Shown here piece after piece: positions 33,553-41,668 of a stretch of DNA of 64,000 nt. The first letter of the stretch is position 1. Each line of letters starts with the position of its first letter. This DNA is from CAZTPJ01 sp964614515 (lineage in GTDB: Bacteria; Planctomycetota; Phycisphaerae; Phycisphaerales; UBA1924): assembly GCA_964614515.1 (NCBI GenBank), contig CAZTPJ010000012.1, positions 1-64,000 of the forward strand, read 5' to 3'. The notes below the pieces were generated by a model. It was not told the DNA's origin and made no database searches. It worked only from the letters and a program-made list of their open reading frames with translations. A program made the translations under genes and the position numbers.

Positions 33553-33589
33553 GCGTGGCATGGGCAAGGCGCCTCGCCTTGCCCGTGCC
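33553..33589. repeat. Near-perfect 17-bp palindrome
   Basis: Positions 33553-33569 pair with 33573-33589 with one T-G exception around apex CCT. The outer part (GTGGCATGGGCAAG) is the same as in the 40-base palindrome at 19811-19850. It lies between the convergent folD and dockerin genes and may stop both transcripts. Confidence 0.8.
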
Positions 33590-33611
33590 ACACCTTCACA
33601 ACTCCTCAAAC

Positions 33612-35108
33612 CTACGGACACCCCGCCTGAAAGCGCTGGCCGTAGCAGAGGAAGTCGAAGATATCGCAGACGCCGTGGCCGGTGGAGACATCGCAGTCGC
33701 ACGCATACGGCGCGCCCGCGTGAAAGCGATTGAGGAAGCAGAGGAAGTCAAAGACATCAAGCGTGCCAAAGCCGGTTGAGAAATCACAATCGGCCAGGCA
33801 GGGGGGGGTGAGCGGGCAACCCCAGCGAGCGAGACCGAAGACTTCGAGCGTGCCGCCCGCGTGGGTGAAACCTCCCGCGGCGTACAGGCCGCCGGGATTG
33901 GGGCCATCACCATCATCATCGAAGACATGAAGTTGCGCGACGTTCTGACCAAAGCCGGAGAGTCCGCCATTCAGGCCGTGCCATGTCTGGCCGTCCCACT
34001 TGACGATGTTGCTCGAGCCGGTTCCGGCCGGGCCGAACAAGGTTCCTGCGATGAAGAGGGCGGGTTTGTTTGGCCCCGGGCCGTCGTCGTCGAAGACAAC
34101 CATGGCGTCAACGTGCCCGCCACCAGGCGCGGTCCAGCCGGGCACGGCCGACCACTCCTTGCCATCCCAGCGCGCAAGCCGCGATGCGTCGATCCAGTTG
34201 GATGGTCCACCGACGCGGGCGAACGAACCGCCGACATAGAGCATCGGCCCATCGCCGGCGTCGAAGACACACAGCGAACTCACCGAGGCGTTGGTTCCGA
34301 GTTCGCCGACGGTTGACCACGTCTTGCCATCCCACCTCGCGATGTGATACGCTTCGATTGAGCCGGCTGTGCGAAATGTTCCCGCGACAAACAAGGAAGG
34401 TGAATGCCAGCCATGCAATCCCTCGTTGTACTTGGCAAACGCGAAGACATCAGTATCATCCTGAATACCGCCACCAACGTTTGACCACTCAAATCCGTTC
34501 CACCTCGCAATGCCACGGGTCATCGGATTCCCAAGCGTGCGGCGCATCGGACCACCAACGATCATCGTCACGCCTTGACCTTCGTCATAAAGTGCAAACG
34601 CTCGTGGCATCCCTCTCGCCAATCCCTCACCCACACCAAGCCAGGATCGTCCATCCCACCGCATGACCGCCCTACCATTCACGGGATTGATATAGGACTG
34701 TTCCACGCCAACATAGGCCCCGTTGAGGATGGGGCGTTTGGATGATTCGGCCCCGAAGATCGACTCCGGCGGCCAGGGATCGAACCCTTCCCCTACTGGG
34801 TACCACGCCCACCCATCAAATCGCGCGATCCTTCCGGTCATCGGGATGAAATTCGTGCCGCCCGCGCGTTCGACGCCGATGCTCGTCATGTACCCCGCGA
34901 CGTAGAGCATCGGCGGCGCCGGGCCAGACCCATCTTCATCCCACGAGCCGAGGGCCGTGGCCCCGCCGCCCGTATGCGGCACGGCCGACCATTGAGGCTC
35001 GCACTGCCCGGCAGCGGGCGCTGACGCCGCAAGCAACACTACGGCGGCGACACACATCACGATACCGCTTCGAGACGCCGTTGAAGAGAACTCACTGTCG
35101 AACCGCAT
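33612..35108 (-). CDS. Secreted propeller-like protein with GC-type dockerin tail
   Basis: The 498-residue product has a signal peptide (VMCVAAVVLLAASAPAAGQC) and then about seven repeats of the form ARWDG.TWS-VG followed by LYVGGSFAR-type strands (for example WDGKTWSTVGELGTNASVSS), suggesting a beta-propeller. The last 65 residues form a two-repeat dockerin-like module: CLADCDFSTGFGTLDVFDFL and CDCDVSTGHGVCDIFDFLCY, each with Asp-rich loops and cysteines. This GC-type dockerin is known mainly from Phycisphaerales-like planctomycetes. The ATG at 35108 has GGAGGG upstream and gives a proper signal peptide. It probably acts outside the cell. Confidence 0.85.
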   Translation of the reverse strand: MRFDSEFSSTASRSGIVMCVAAVVLLAASAPAAGQCEPQWSAVPHTGGGATALGSWDEDGSGPAPPMLYVAGYMTSIGVERAGGTNFIPMTGRIARFDGWAWYPVGEGFDPWPPESIFGAESSKRPILNGAYVGVEQSYINPVNGRAVMRWDGRSWLGVGEGLARGMPRAFALYDEGQGVTMIVGGPMRRTLGNPMTRGIARWNGFEWSNVGGGIQDDTDVFAFAKYNEGLHGWHSPSLFVAGTFRTAGSIEAYHIARWDGKTWSTVGELGTNASVSSLCVFDAGDGPMLYVGGSFARVGGPSNWIDASRLARWDGKEWSAVPGWTAPGGGHVDAMVVFDDDGPGPNKPALFIAGTLFGPAGTGSSNIVKWDGQTWHGLNGGLSGFGQNVAQLHVFDDDGDGPNPGGLYAAGGFTHAGGTLEVFGLARWGCPLTPPCLADCDFSTGFGTLDVFDFLCFLNRFHAGAPYACDCDVSTGHGVCDIFDFLCYGQRFQAGCP

Positions 35109-35172
35109 GATTCCACCCTCCGCACATCGCCGGCGCATACCAAACTCGAGACATGCCGCACGCGCGACAAAC

Positions 35173-35203
35173 GCCGGCGGGGCGCAGGATGCGCCCCGCC
35201 GGC
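35173..35203 (-). terminator. Rho-independent terminator
   Basis: A perfect 14-bp GC-rich stem (35173-35186 with 35190-35203, apex GGA) lies 18 bases past the stop of the gene at 35221 and is followed on the minus strand by GTTTGTCG. It should end that transcript before the dockerin gene. Confidence 0.8.
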
Positions 35204-35220
35204 CAGATTGCTTCTGCCAC

Positions 35221-36990
35221 TCATGGCTGATACTTGATCGTCACGTAGTCCAGCCCCCACATGTTCGTGCCGGAACGTCCCGTCACGAACACGCCGTCGG
35301 GCGCTGCGGTGCTGAGCAAGATGGCCGTCGCCTTGCTTTCCATCACATCCTCGGGATAGAAGACCTGCTGCGCATCGACCACGATCTCGAAGTGTTCGTC
35401 GATGGACACCTTGTAGATCACGAGCCGGATCGGCGCCGAGTCCTGGTTCGGGTCGTACACCCAGCCGGTGATGTAGCACTGGCCCGCGCTGGTGTTCGCC
35501 ACCGCCCGCTCATCGACCGTGTCATCCTGGGAGCCGATCAGAGCGGACGCGAACTCGTCGCCATTGGATAGTGCATACGCAATCACGCCGATGTCGAACG
35601 CTTCGCCATGCGCCGCCCGACCCGTCACCCACACGATGTTGCCCGAAATCGACACATCGGTGGGGACATCCGGGCTTTTCTCCGGGCCTGGACCCCACAC
35701 GCGCACCCCGCTGCCCCATGCCTGTGAGTACGCGCCATCCTCGATGTCCAGGGCGATGGTGACATAGTCCGTGTCTTCGGTTGCGGGTGGATCGCTCGTC
35801 GTGGAGCCAATGACGATCAAGCGGCCTCCAATGCCCGGGCCAGAGGCGAAGGCCGCAACGCCGGTGCAGAAGTCATTGCCGTCGGCCGTGGAGTTGTAGG
35901 GGTCGGACACCCAATACGGCGTGCCGCCCGAGGGCAGGTAGCGCAGCGCCTGGATGTCAAACCCATTCGTGGACCCGTTCCACACGGATGCGCCGATGAA
36001 GATGTTGGTTCCAAGTTCGTCGTCGAGTGTCGTGATGTCGATGATGGTCATCTCCACCGCCTCATCATTCCCGTTGCCCGGGCCGTTGTAGCGGTCGAGC
36101 CAGTCCTGATCGCCATCCTCGCGCCAGTACGCGATGGTCACGACGTCATCGTTCGATGAACCGCGCGAAGTCCCCGTGATGACCACGAGGGGAACGGTCG
36201 AGGGCTCGGGATGCTCGCCATCTCGAATCACCAGTCCGACACCGACGGCCTTGTCGTCACCCTCGCCGCCATCGTACCGGCGGACACCAGCGGGATCGGG
36301 TGAAACTGCGCTCCAATCTCCATCTGGCACGAGGTTCTTGCTGTACTTCAGCAGGATGTAGTCGAAGTCCCCTTCGCCGTTCTCGCTGTACCCGGCGATG
36401 TACACATCTCCGTTGTCCGGATCGACGACGATGGACGTGGGCTTATGGATCGTCTCGCTCCACAATGCCGTTGCCGGAGGAAAATACACGGGACCATGCA
36501 GCAGATCACCGTTGTCCGCATCGTACTTGTATGTGACGATGTGCGTGCCGCCGCCATGGTTCGTTCCCCACCCCGTGACGAAGATGTAGGAGTCCGGGCT
36601 GTCGAGGTACGCCGCCATCGCCACGCCCTGATCCGCGCCGGTGTTGGGGAACGGATTCTCGGTCGGTGACGGATCCCACAACTCAGTCAGACTCTGACCC
36701 CGCGCTTCGCCGCTGAACGTACCCGTCATCACGCACGCGAGCAGGGTCGTCAGCAGCACGCTCCATCTCCTTCCGATGATGCGCGGCGCGTGCGATCGCG
36801 CATCGCGCGGATTCAGGCCATCACAAAACGAAACACCGGGCGCACGCACGCGGAGCGCGGTCGCCCCCCCCCCCCCCCCCTTGCACACGCTGGGGGGCGA
36901 GTTGCCCGCCGTCATGTCGTGCCCGGACTCTCCGAGAAGAGCCAGCGCGCCATCAAACCAAGCCCTCAACGTTGTTCGCTGCACATGCAT
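35221..36990 (-). CDS. Secreted beta-propeller-like protein with G17 tract near its start
   Basis: From the ATG at 36990 (AGGAGG at 36997-37002, 6 bases away) the product has 589 residues. A run of 17 G lies in codons 37-43 and encodes five glycines. A signal-like helix follows at about 78-100 (SVLLTTLLACVMTGTFSGEA), then repeats with IVTYKYDADNGDLLHGPVYF and SIVVDPDNGDVYIAGYSE, giving a seven-bladed-looking SBBP/propeller pattern. An alternative GTG start at 36759, with AGGAG 7 bases upstream, lies beyond the tract directly at the signal peptide. No dockerin or anchor is seen. Function is unknown; probably extracytoplasmic. Confidence 0.7.
   Translation of the reverse strand: MHVQRTTLRAWFDGALALLGESGHDMTAGNSPPSVCKGGGGGATALRVRAPGVSFCDGLNPRDARSHAPRIIGRRWSVLLTTLLACVMTGTFSGEARGQSLTELWDPSPTENPFPNTGADQGVAMAAYLDSPDSYIFVTGWGTNHGGGTHIVTYKYDADNGDLLHGPVYFPPATALWSETIHKPTSIVVDPDNGDVYIAGYSENGEGDFDYILLKYSKNLVPDGDWSAVSPDPAGVRRYDGGEGDDKAVGVGLVIRDGEHPEPSTVPLVVITGTSRGSSNDDVVTIAYWREDGDQDWLDRYNGPGNGNDEAVEMTIIDITTLDDELGTNIFIGASVWNGSTNGFDIQALRYLPSGGTPYWVSDPYNSTADGNDFCTGVAAFASGPGIGGRLIVIGSTTSDPPATEDTDYVTIALDIEDGAYSQAWGSGVRVWGPGPEKSPDVPTDVSISGNIVWVTGRAAHGEAFDIGVIAYALSNGDEFASALIGSQDDTVDERAVANTSAGQCYITGWVYDPNQDSAPIRLVIYKVSIDEHFEIVVDAQQVFYPEDVMESKATAILLSTAAPDGVFVTGRSGTNMWGLDYVTIKYQP
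36864..36880 (-). repeat. Homopolymer of 17 G on the coding strand
   Basis: Seventeen consecutive C on the plus strand, by far the longest homopolymer in the window (others are 10 or fewer). It falls in the 5' coding part of the secreted-protein gene if translation starts at 36990, or in its leader if it starts at 36759. Such tracts are prone to slippage. Confidence 0.95.
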
Positions 36991-36995
36991 GTGCA
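36980..36995 (-). promoter_or_regulatory. 16-bp perfect palindrome over the start codon
   Basis: TGCACATGCATGTGCA spans 36980-36995 and contains the ATG at 36990, directly next to AGGAGG. As RNA it could fold and hide the start codon; as DNA it could bind a dimeric protein. Confidence 0.5.
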
Positions 36996-37103
36996 ACCTC
37001 CTGTGGCCGCCCTTGTGACGGCCGCATGACCCATTGCAGTTCCCCGGCCGCACGCATAAACCGAGACCATCTCATGGCCGCCGACGAACCGACCCCCACC
37101 CCT

Positions 37104-37133
37104 ATTCTACAGGAAACTCCAAATTAGTTGCAA
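37104..37133 (-). promoter_or_regulatory. Candidate promoter for the secreted-protein gene
   Basis: On the minus strand TTGCAA and TAGAAT are separated by 18 bases in a locally AT-richer segment, about 110 bases upstream of the ATG at 36990. Match is 4/6 and 5/6. No other promoter-like pair was seen in the leader. Confidence 0.5.
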
Positions 37134-37679
37134 CCTGTTGACCGCGTTATCGGGCAAGAGGGCGTAAATTGTTCGTCGCCCGAGCAGCCCCGACGTGAAT
37201 CGGCCGTGGAGTACCCCCGTTTGACCCCTGCCCCTACCCCCTTCTACGATTGACCCTTCGCGAAGCCGGTCGTGACGGCGGAGGGTCGGGCATCGCCCGG
37301 CGTTCCAAAGGCGCGGCCAGGGTTCGGCTCTTCAACGGGTCACGGCCATCGGCCTCCCCGCGGCACAGAGCCGGGCCACGCTTCAAGCCTCGGGCGGCCG
37401 GGGCGAACAGTGCCGCGGCCGCTGCCGGCTTGACCGGAAACCAGCGGACCGCGACAAGGTCCGTTGGTTCGGCGCTCTTCGTCACAGTGCCGATGGGTCA
37501 AGCAACCTCCGCCGTGACGGGGCGTGAAAACTGATGGAGTGGTCATCCAGGACCGATCGAGCAGCCACGGGGCTACTCAAGCGGCCAATCGCGAAGCGAT
37601 TGGGCGACGCGAGAAGCCAATCGCGGAGCGACTGGTTCACCCAGCAGTGGTTTGCGGCAAGGATCCGGGACAGTTCAGA
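37134..37679. other. Gene-free region upstream of tRNA-Gln
   Basis: No supported gene or known structured RNA was found in these 546 bases. Open frames on both strands (for example 37250-37534) show Arg/Ala/Gly-rich low-complexity translations and no family features. A run of direct half-repeats around 37590-37635 (AATCGCGAAGCGATTG and AATCGCGGAGCGACTG) forms small GCGAAGC/GCGGAGC palindromes like the dispersed ones. Confidence 0.5.
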
Positions 37680-37750
37680 TACCCGGTGGTGTAACGGTAG
37701 CACAGCAGATTTTGGTTCTGCTTGTCCAGGTTCGAATCCTGGCCGGGTAG
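37680..37750 (+). tRNA. tRNA-Gln (anticodon TTG)
   Basis: Cloverleaf: acceptor TACCCGG/CCGGGTA, short D arm TGGTGTAACGGTAGCA, anticodon stem GCAGA/TCTGC around TTTTGGT giving TTG, T arm CCAGGTTCGAATCCTGG, discriminator G, no encoded CCA. Confidence 0.94.
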
Positions 37751-37776
37751 TTATCTTCGCGACACACATGAAGGGA

Positions 37777-38009
37777 AGCCCGTTGAAACGGGCTGAACGT
37801 GTTGAGGCAACGTTGAAGCAGTTGACATCCTGGACCACCGCTGAAGCGGTGGCCTGAGAGCGAGCAAGGCCGTTGAAACGGCCTGAGGATCGAGTTGAGT
37901 TGATTCGTTGGGCGGCGTTGGTTGCCGCTGGAGTTGAATGTCGATGGGGCACAGGCGAGACGCCTGTGCGAACGAGTGAAAGGCATATGACAGGCGACAT
38001 GCCTGTGTC
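37777..38009. repeat. Cluster of five palindromes between tRNA-Gln and the uridyltransferase gene
   Basis: In order: AGCCCGTTGAAACGGGCT (37777-37794), CCACCGC-TGAA-GCGGTGG (37835-37852), AGGCCGTTGAAACGGCCT (37867-37884), GCACAGGCG-AGA-CGCCTGTGC (37949-37969) and ACAGGC-GACAT-GCCTGT (37990-38007). Stems differ but the first three share the TGAA-type apex. The 270-base gap holds no gene. Confidence 0.85.
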
Positions 38010-38020
38010 ACCAGACGATC

Positions 38021-38800
38021 ATGCACGTTCAACGCACACAGCCCGACGCCCCCCCCTCCGCGATCATCCTCGCGGCCGGGAAGGGCACGCGCATGAAGTC
38101 CGACCTGCCCAAGGTGATTCATCCCGTGGGCGGGCGTGCGATGGTGTGCGCGGTGGTCGATGCCTGCCTCGAAGCCGGGTGCGCTCGCGTCGTCGTCATC
38201 GTCGGACACATGCAGGAACTTGTCCGCTCAGCGCTCGCGGGCTACGGCCGATACGTCGAGTTCGTCGTGCAGGACAAGCAACTCGGCACGGGTCATGCCG
38301 TGCGCTGCGCTGCGCCCGCGTTTGCGTCGGCCGGGCCGCGCGATCCGGTCTTTGTGCTCTGCGGGGATGGCCCGCTGATTCGCGCCGCCACGCTCCAGCG
38401 CATGCTCGATCTTCACCAGGCAACCGGCGCGGCCGCGACGCTGGCCACGGCCATCATCGACAATCCGCGCGGCTATGGACGGATCATCCGCGATGCGGGC
38501 GGCCGATTTGATCGCATCGTCGAAGAGCGCGACTGCCTTCCGGATCAACTCGAGATTCGGGAGGTGAATCCGAGTTACTACTGCTTCGCCGCGCGTCCGC
38601 TGTTCGATGCGCTGGCGCAGGTCGCGCCGAACGCCCTCAGCGGCGAAACGTACATCACGGATGTGCCCAGCGTGCTCATCGCGCGGGGCGAGCGGGTTGA
38701 AGTCATCGAGGCCGTGCCGCCCGAGGATGTCCTCTCGATCAACACGCCCGAGGATCTAGCGTTGGTGGATCGGATTTACCGCACGAGGAACGCCGGATGA
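38021..38800 (+). CDS. Stand-alone UDP-GlcNAc pyrophosphorylase domain (GlmU N-terminal type)
   Basis: The 259-residue protein matches only the N-terminal uridyltransferase half of GlmU, which makes UDP-GlcNAc from GlcNAc-1-P and UTP. It has AIILAAGKGTRMKSDLPKVI (about 14-33, the GxGTxMxxxxPK signature), VVQDKQLGTGHAVRCAAPAF, FVLCGDGPLI with the metal-binding Asp, GYGRIIRDAGG, VNPSYYCF and LSGETYITDV, ending with INTPEDLA. The left-handed beta-helix acetyltransferase half is absent and does not follow downstream. The acetylation step must be done elsewhere, or the sugar may differ. Its stop overlaps prs by ATGA. Confidence 0.85.
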   Translation: MHVQRTQPDAPPSAIILAAGKGTRMKSDLPKVIHPVGGRAMVCAVVDACLEAGCARVVVIVGHMQELVRSALAGYGRYVEFVVQDKQLGTGHAVRCAAPAFASAGPRDPVFVLCGDGPLIRAATLQRMLDLHQATGAAATLATAIIDNPRGYGRIIRDAGGRFDRIVEERDCLPDQLEIREVNPSYYCFAARPLFDALAQVAPNALSGETYITDVPSVLIARGERVEVIEAVPPEDVLSINTPEDLALVDRIYRTRNAG

Positions 38801-39780
38801 GCAACAGCGACGCCAATTCGCTCAAGATCTTCGCCGGCTTGCAGACTCGCCCGCTTGCGGAGCGTGTCTGTCGCCACCTCGACCTGCCGCTGGGCCAGGC
38901 GCGGACGACGGTCTTTCCCGACAGCGAGATGCTGGTGAAACTCGATGAGGATGTGCGCGGGCGCGACTGCTTCGTCATCCTCAGCACCTGCGAACCGGTC
39001 AACGACAACCTCGTCGAACTGCTGATCTTCATCGACTGCCTCAAGCGCGCCTCGGCCTCGCGCGTCACCGTCGTCACGCCGTACTTCGGCTATGCACGGC
39101 AGGATCGCAAGGATGAGGGCCGTGTGCCCATCACGGCCAAACTCGTGGCGAACATCATCACGGCCGCGGGGGCCGACCGCGTGCTGGCGCTTGATCTGCA
39201 CGCGGCGCAGTTGCAGGGCTTCTTTGACCTGCCCGTCGATCACCTGTCCGCGACGCCGGTCTTTCTGGATTACTTCAACTCGATCCGCGAGGAACTCGGC
39301 GATGTCTGCCTGGTCAGTCCGGACGTGGGCAACATGAAGGTGGCCGAGCGGATGCAGAACCTCCTCGGCGGAGACTTCGCGCTCATCAACAAGCGCCGCG
39401 TCAGCGGCAGCGAGGTGAAGGTGCAGAACCTCATCGGCTCGGTCGAGGGCAAGAGCGTCTTGATGATCGACGACATCATCTCGACCGGCTCGACGATCTG
39501 CGAAGCCGCGAAACTCGTCATGGACCACGGCGCGACGCAGGTGATCGCGGCGGCAACGCACGCGGTGTTCGCCGGCCTCGCGGCCCAGCGCCTCGCCGAA
39601 GCGCCCATCTCGCGCCTCGTCGTGACCAACTCGATCCCGTGCGACGCACGCACCGAACCGGTGCGGCACAAAATCGTCGAACTTTGCGTCGGCCCGCTCC
39701 TGGGCGACGCCATCCACCGCATTCACCACAACCTCTCCGTCAGCGCGCTGTTCAAACGCACCGCCGGAGCCAAACGCTGA
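38797..39780 (+). CDS. prs: Ribose-phosphate pyrophosphokinase
   Basis: Prs makes PRPP from ribose-5-phosphate and ATP for nucleotide, His, Trp and NAD synthesis. The 327-residue product shows FAGLQTRPLAERVCRHLDLP, FPDSEMLVKLDEDVRGRDCF, VVTPYFGYARQDRKDEGRVP, the metal-binding DLHAAQLQGFFDLPVDHLSA, and the PRPP loop VLMIDDIISTGSTICEAA. Length and motifs are fully typical. It begins inside the stop codon of the uridyltransferase gene and is followed by rplY, a linkage (GlmU-Prs-L25-Pth) that is common in bacteria. Confidence 0.96.
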   Translation: MSNSDANSLKIFAGLQTRPLAERVCRHLDLPLGQARTTVFPDSEMLVKLDEDVRGRDCFVILSTCEPVNDNLVELLIFIDCLKRASASRVTVVTPYFGYARQDRKDEGRVPITAKLVANIITAAGADRVLALDLHAAQLQGFFDLPVDHLSATPVFLDYFNSIREELGDVCLVSPDVGNMKVAERMQNLLGGDFALINKRRVSGSEVKVQNLIGSVEGKSVLMIDDIISTGSTICEAAKLVMDHGATQVIAAATHAVFAGLAAQRLAEAPISRLVVTNSIPCDARTEPVRHKIVELCVGPLLGDAIHRIHHNLSVSALFKRTAGAKR

Positions 39781-39847
39781 ACGCATAGTCATACGCGACA
39801 AGCACACCACGCCGGGCCAATCCCGGCCGCATCAAGGAAACACAGCC

Positions 39848-40516
39848 ATGCACGAACAAGCACCACTCCTTCAAGCGACTCGACGCGATCGCCTCGGCTC
39901 GCGATACGCCAAACGCCTCCGCGATCAGGGCCAACTGCCCGCGATCGTCTATGGCCACGGCCAGGAACCCATGCCCGTCGCCCTCGACGCGCGAACCGCG
40001 CTGGGTTACATCCATAAGGGTGAGAAGGTCTTCCGACTCGATTATCCCGGCCAGCAGGCGGACGCCGACGGGCACTATGTCCTGCTCAAGGATGTGCAGT
40101 TTGATTACCTCGGCAATGGCATCGTTCACGCGGACTTCGCCCGCGTGTCGCTTGACGAGCGCGTCGCCACCCGCGTGCCCCTGCGCCTCATCGGCGAAGC
40201 CAAGGGACTCAAGACCGCCGGCGCCATCCTCGTTCACCCCACCACCGAGATCGAGATCGAGTGCCTCGTCGCCGCCATTCCCGACAGCATCGAAGTGGAC
40301 ATCAGCGAGGTGGACGAGGGCCACGCGATCACGGCCGGACAGGTCGTGCTGCCCGATCCGAACATGAAACTGCTCGAAGACCCGCACGCGATCGTCGCAC
40401 AGGTCCTCGTGCAGGTCGAGCAGAAGGAAGCCGAGGCCACGACCGTCGAGGCCGCCCCGGCCGCACCCGAAGTCATCGGCAAGAAGAAGGAAGAGGAAGC
40501 GGAAAAGGAGGACTGA
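39848..40516 (+). CDS. rplY: 50S ribosomal protein L25 (general stress protein Ctc type)
   Basis: L25/CTC binds 5S rRNA. The 222-residue product has the L25 N-terminal barrel (RRDRLGSRYAKRLRDQGQLP followed by AIVYGHGQEP) and the C-terminal TL5-type domain with FARVSLDERVATRVPLRLIG and ECLVAAIPDSIEVDISEVDE. The tail is a charged, low-complexity extension rich in Glu, Ala and Lys, as in many long L25 proteins. It lies between prs and pth, its usual neighbours. Confidence 0.93.
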   Translation: MHEQAPLLQATRRDRLGSRYAKRLRDQGQLPAIVYGHGQEPMPVALDARTALGYIHKGEKVFRLDYPGQQADADGHYVLLKDVQFDYLGNGIVHADFARVSLDERVATRVPLRLIGEAKGLKTAGAILVHPTTEIEIECLVAAIPDSIEVDISEVDEGHAITAGQVVLPDPNMKLLEDPHAIVAQVLVQVEQKEAEATTVEAAPAAPEVIGKKKEEEAEKED

Positions 40517-40542
40517 TTCCTCCCGCGTGAAGGAATACAGGA

Positions 40543-41127
40543 GTGAAGATCATCGTCGGACTCGGGAACCCAGGCTCGCAATACGCCAAGACTCGGCACA
40601 ACGCCGGGTTCATGGTCATCGACCGCCTCGTGTCGAAGCACGCGCCGGCGCAGCCGGCGCGCGCTCGCTTTCACGCCGCCTGCACCGAAGCCGACATCGC
40701 CGGCGAAAAGTGCCTGTTGATGAAGCCCACCACCTACATGAACCGCTCGGGCCTGGCCGTCGGCGAGGCCGTGCGCTTCTATCGCGTCGCCATCGAGTCT
40801 GACCTCCTCATCATCTCCGACGATGTGTACCTTGCGTGCGGGGCGATACGTCTTCGTCCCGGCGGCGGCGCGGGGGGACACAACGGCCTGGCCGACATCG
40901 AACGCGCCCTGGGCACCTCGACCTATCCGCGACTACGCCTCGGCGTTGACGCCAAACCACCCTTCATGGACCAGGCCGATTATGTCCTCACGCGATTCAC
41001 GCCCGAACAGGAGCCGCTGATCGCCACCGCCGTCGATCGCGCCGCCACCGCCGTTGAAACCTGGGCCACACGCGGCCTCGCCGCCGCCATGAACGAATTC
41101 AATCGAAAAGAAGAACCCACAGAGTAA
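40543..41127 (+). CDS. pth: Peptidyl-tRNA hydrolase
   Basis: Pth recycles peptidyl-tRNAs dropped from ribosomes. The 194-residue product starts at GTG and begins KIIVGLGNPGSQYAKTRHNA with the catalytic His of TRHNAGF at about residue 21, followed by LMKPTTYMNRSGLAVGEAVR, LLIISDDVYLACGAIRLRPG with the catalytic Asp, and GGAGGHNGLADIERALGT. All key positions are present. It precedes rpsF by 18 bases in the same operon. Confidence 0.95.
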   Translation: MKIIVGLGNPGSQYAKTRHNAGFMVIDRLVSKHAPAQPARARFHAACTEADIAGEKCLLMKPTTYMNRSGLAVGEAVRFYRVAIESDLLIISDDVYLACGAIRLRPGGGAGGHNGLADIERALGTSTYPRLRLGVDAKPPFMDQADYVLTRFTPEQEPLIATAVDRAATAVETWATRGLAAAMNEFNRKEEPTE

Positions 41128-41145
41128 CCAGAAAGGCAACGCAGC

Positions 41146-41595
41146 ATGACCACACGAATCTTTCCATATGAAGCCATGTTCCTCATCAGCCAGGCCACGG
41201 CCGCGGACCTCCGCGGCGCGGTGGCGCACATCAACGGCCTGCTCGCCCGCGCGAAGGCCGACGTCCTCGCGATGCGCAAGTGGGATGATCGCCGCCTGGC
41301 CTATGAGATCCAGGGCCAGAAGCGCGGCGTGTACATCTTGACGTACTTCAAGGCGCCCGCGCCATCGATCGCCGGTCTCGAGCGCGACTGCAATCTCTCT
41401 GAACAGATCATGCGCGTGATGATCCTTCGCGCGGATCACCTCAGCGAAGATGAGATGCGAGCCGCCGACGGGCGTACGCAACTGGAAGATGAAGCCCGCC
41501 TCCGCGCCACCGCCCCCGCGGCCCCCGCGGCCGTCGCCGTCGGACCCGCCGAGGAGGAAGAGGCGCCCGACGAGATCGACGACGAGATCGTTTGA
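41146..41595 (+). CDS. rpsF: 30S ribosomal protein S6
   Basis: S6 pairs with S18 on the 16S platform. The first 100 residues read MTTRIFPYEAMFLISQATAA and include LAMRKWDDRRLAYEIQGQKR and GVYILTYFKAPAPSIAGLER, the standard beta-alpha-beta fold. A 45-residue acidic, Ala-rich tail follows, longer than in E. coli. In many bacteria rpsF is followed by ssb, rpsR and rplI; here ssb and rplI follow but rpsR is not present between them. Confidence 0.94.
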   Translation: MTTRIFPYEAMFLISQATAADLRGAVAHINGLLARAKADVLAMRKWDDRRLAYEIQGQKRGVYILTYFKAPAPSIAGLERDCNLSEQIMRVMILRADHLSEDEMRAADGRTQLEDEARLRATAPAAPAAVAVGPAEEEEAPDEIDDEIV

Positions 41596-41668
41596 CGCAC
41601 GTTTCGCCGAGACTTGATACCATCCCCACCGTGCGCGCACGCCGCGCCGCTTACACAAGGGGCGACTC

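Noticed and set aside
37250..37534. Small gene or structured RNA (RNase P, tmRNA, SRP RNA) upstream of tRNA-Gln
   Set aside because: No conserved core of these RNAs is recognisable on either strand and the frames are low-complexity.
36970..38050. Similar N-termini MHVQRT in the secreted-protein gene (36990) and the uridyltransferase (38021)
   Set aside because: The similarity stops after six residues and the DNA differs at several positions; probably coincidence.
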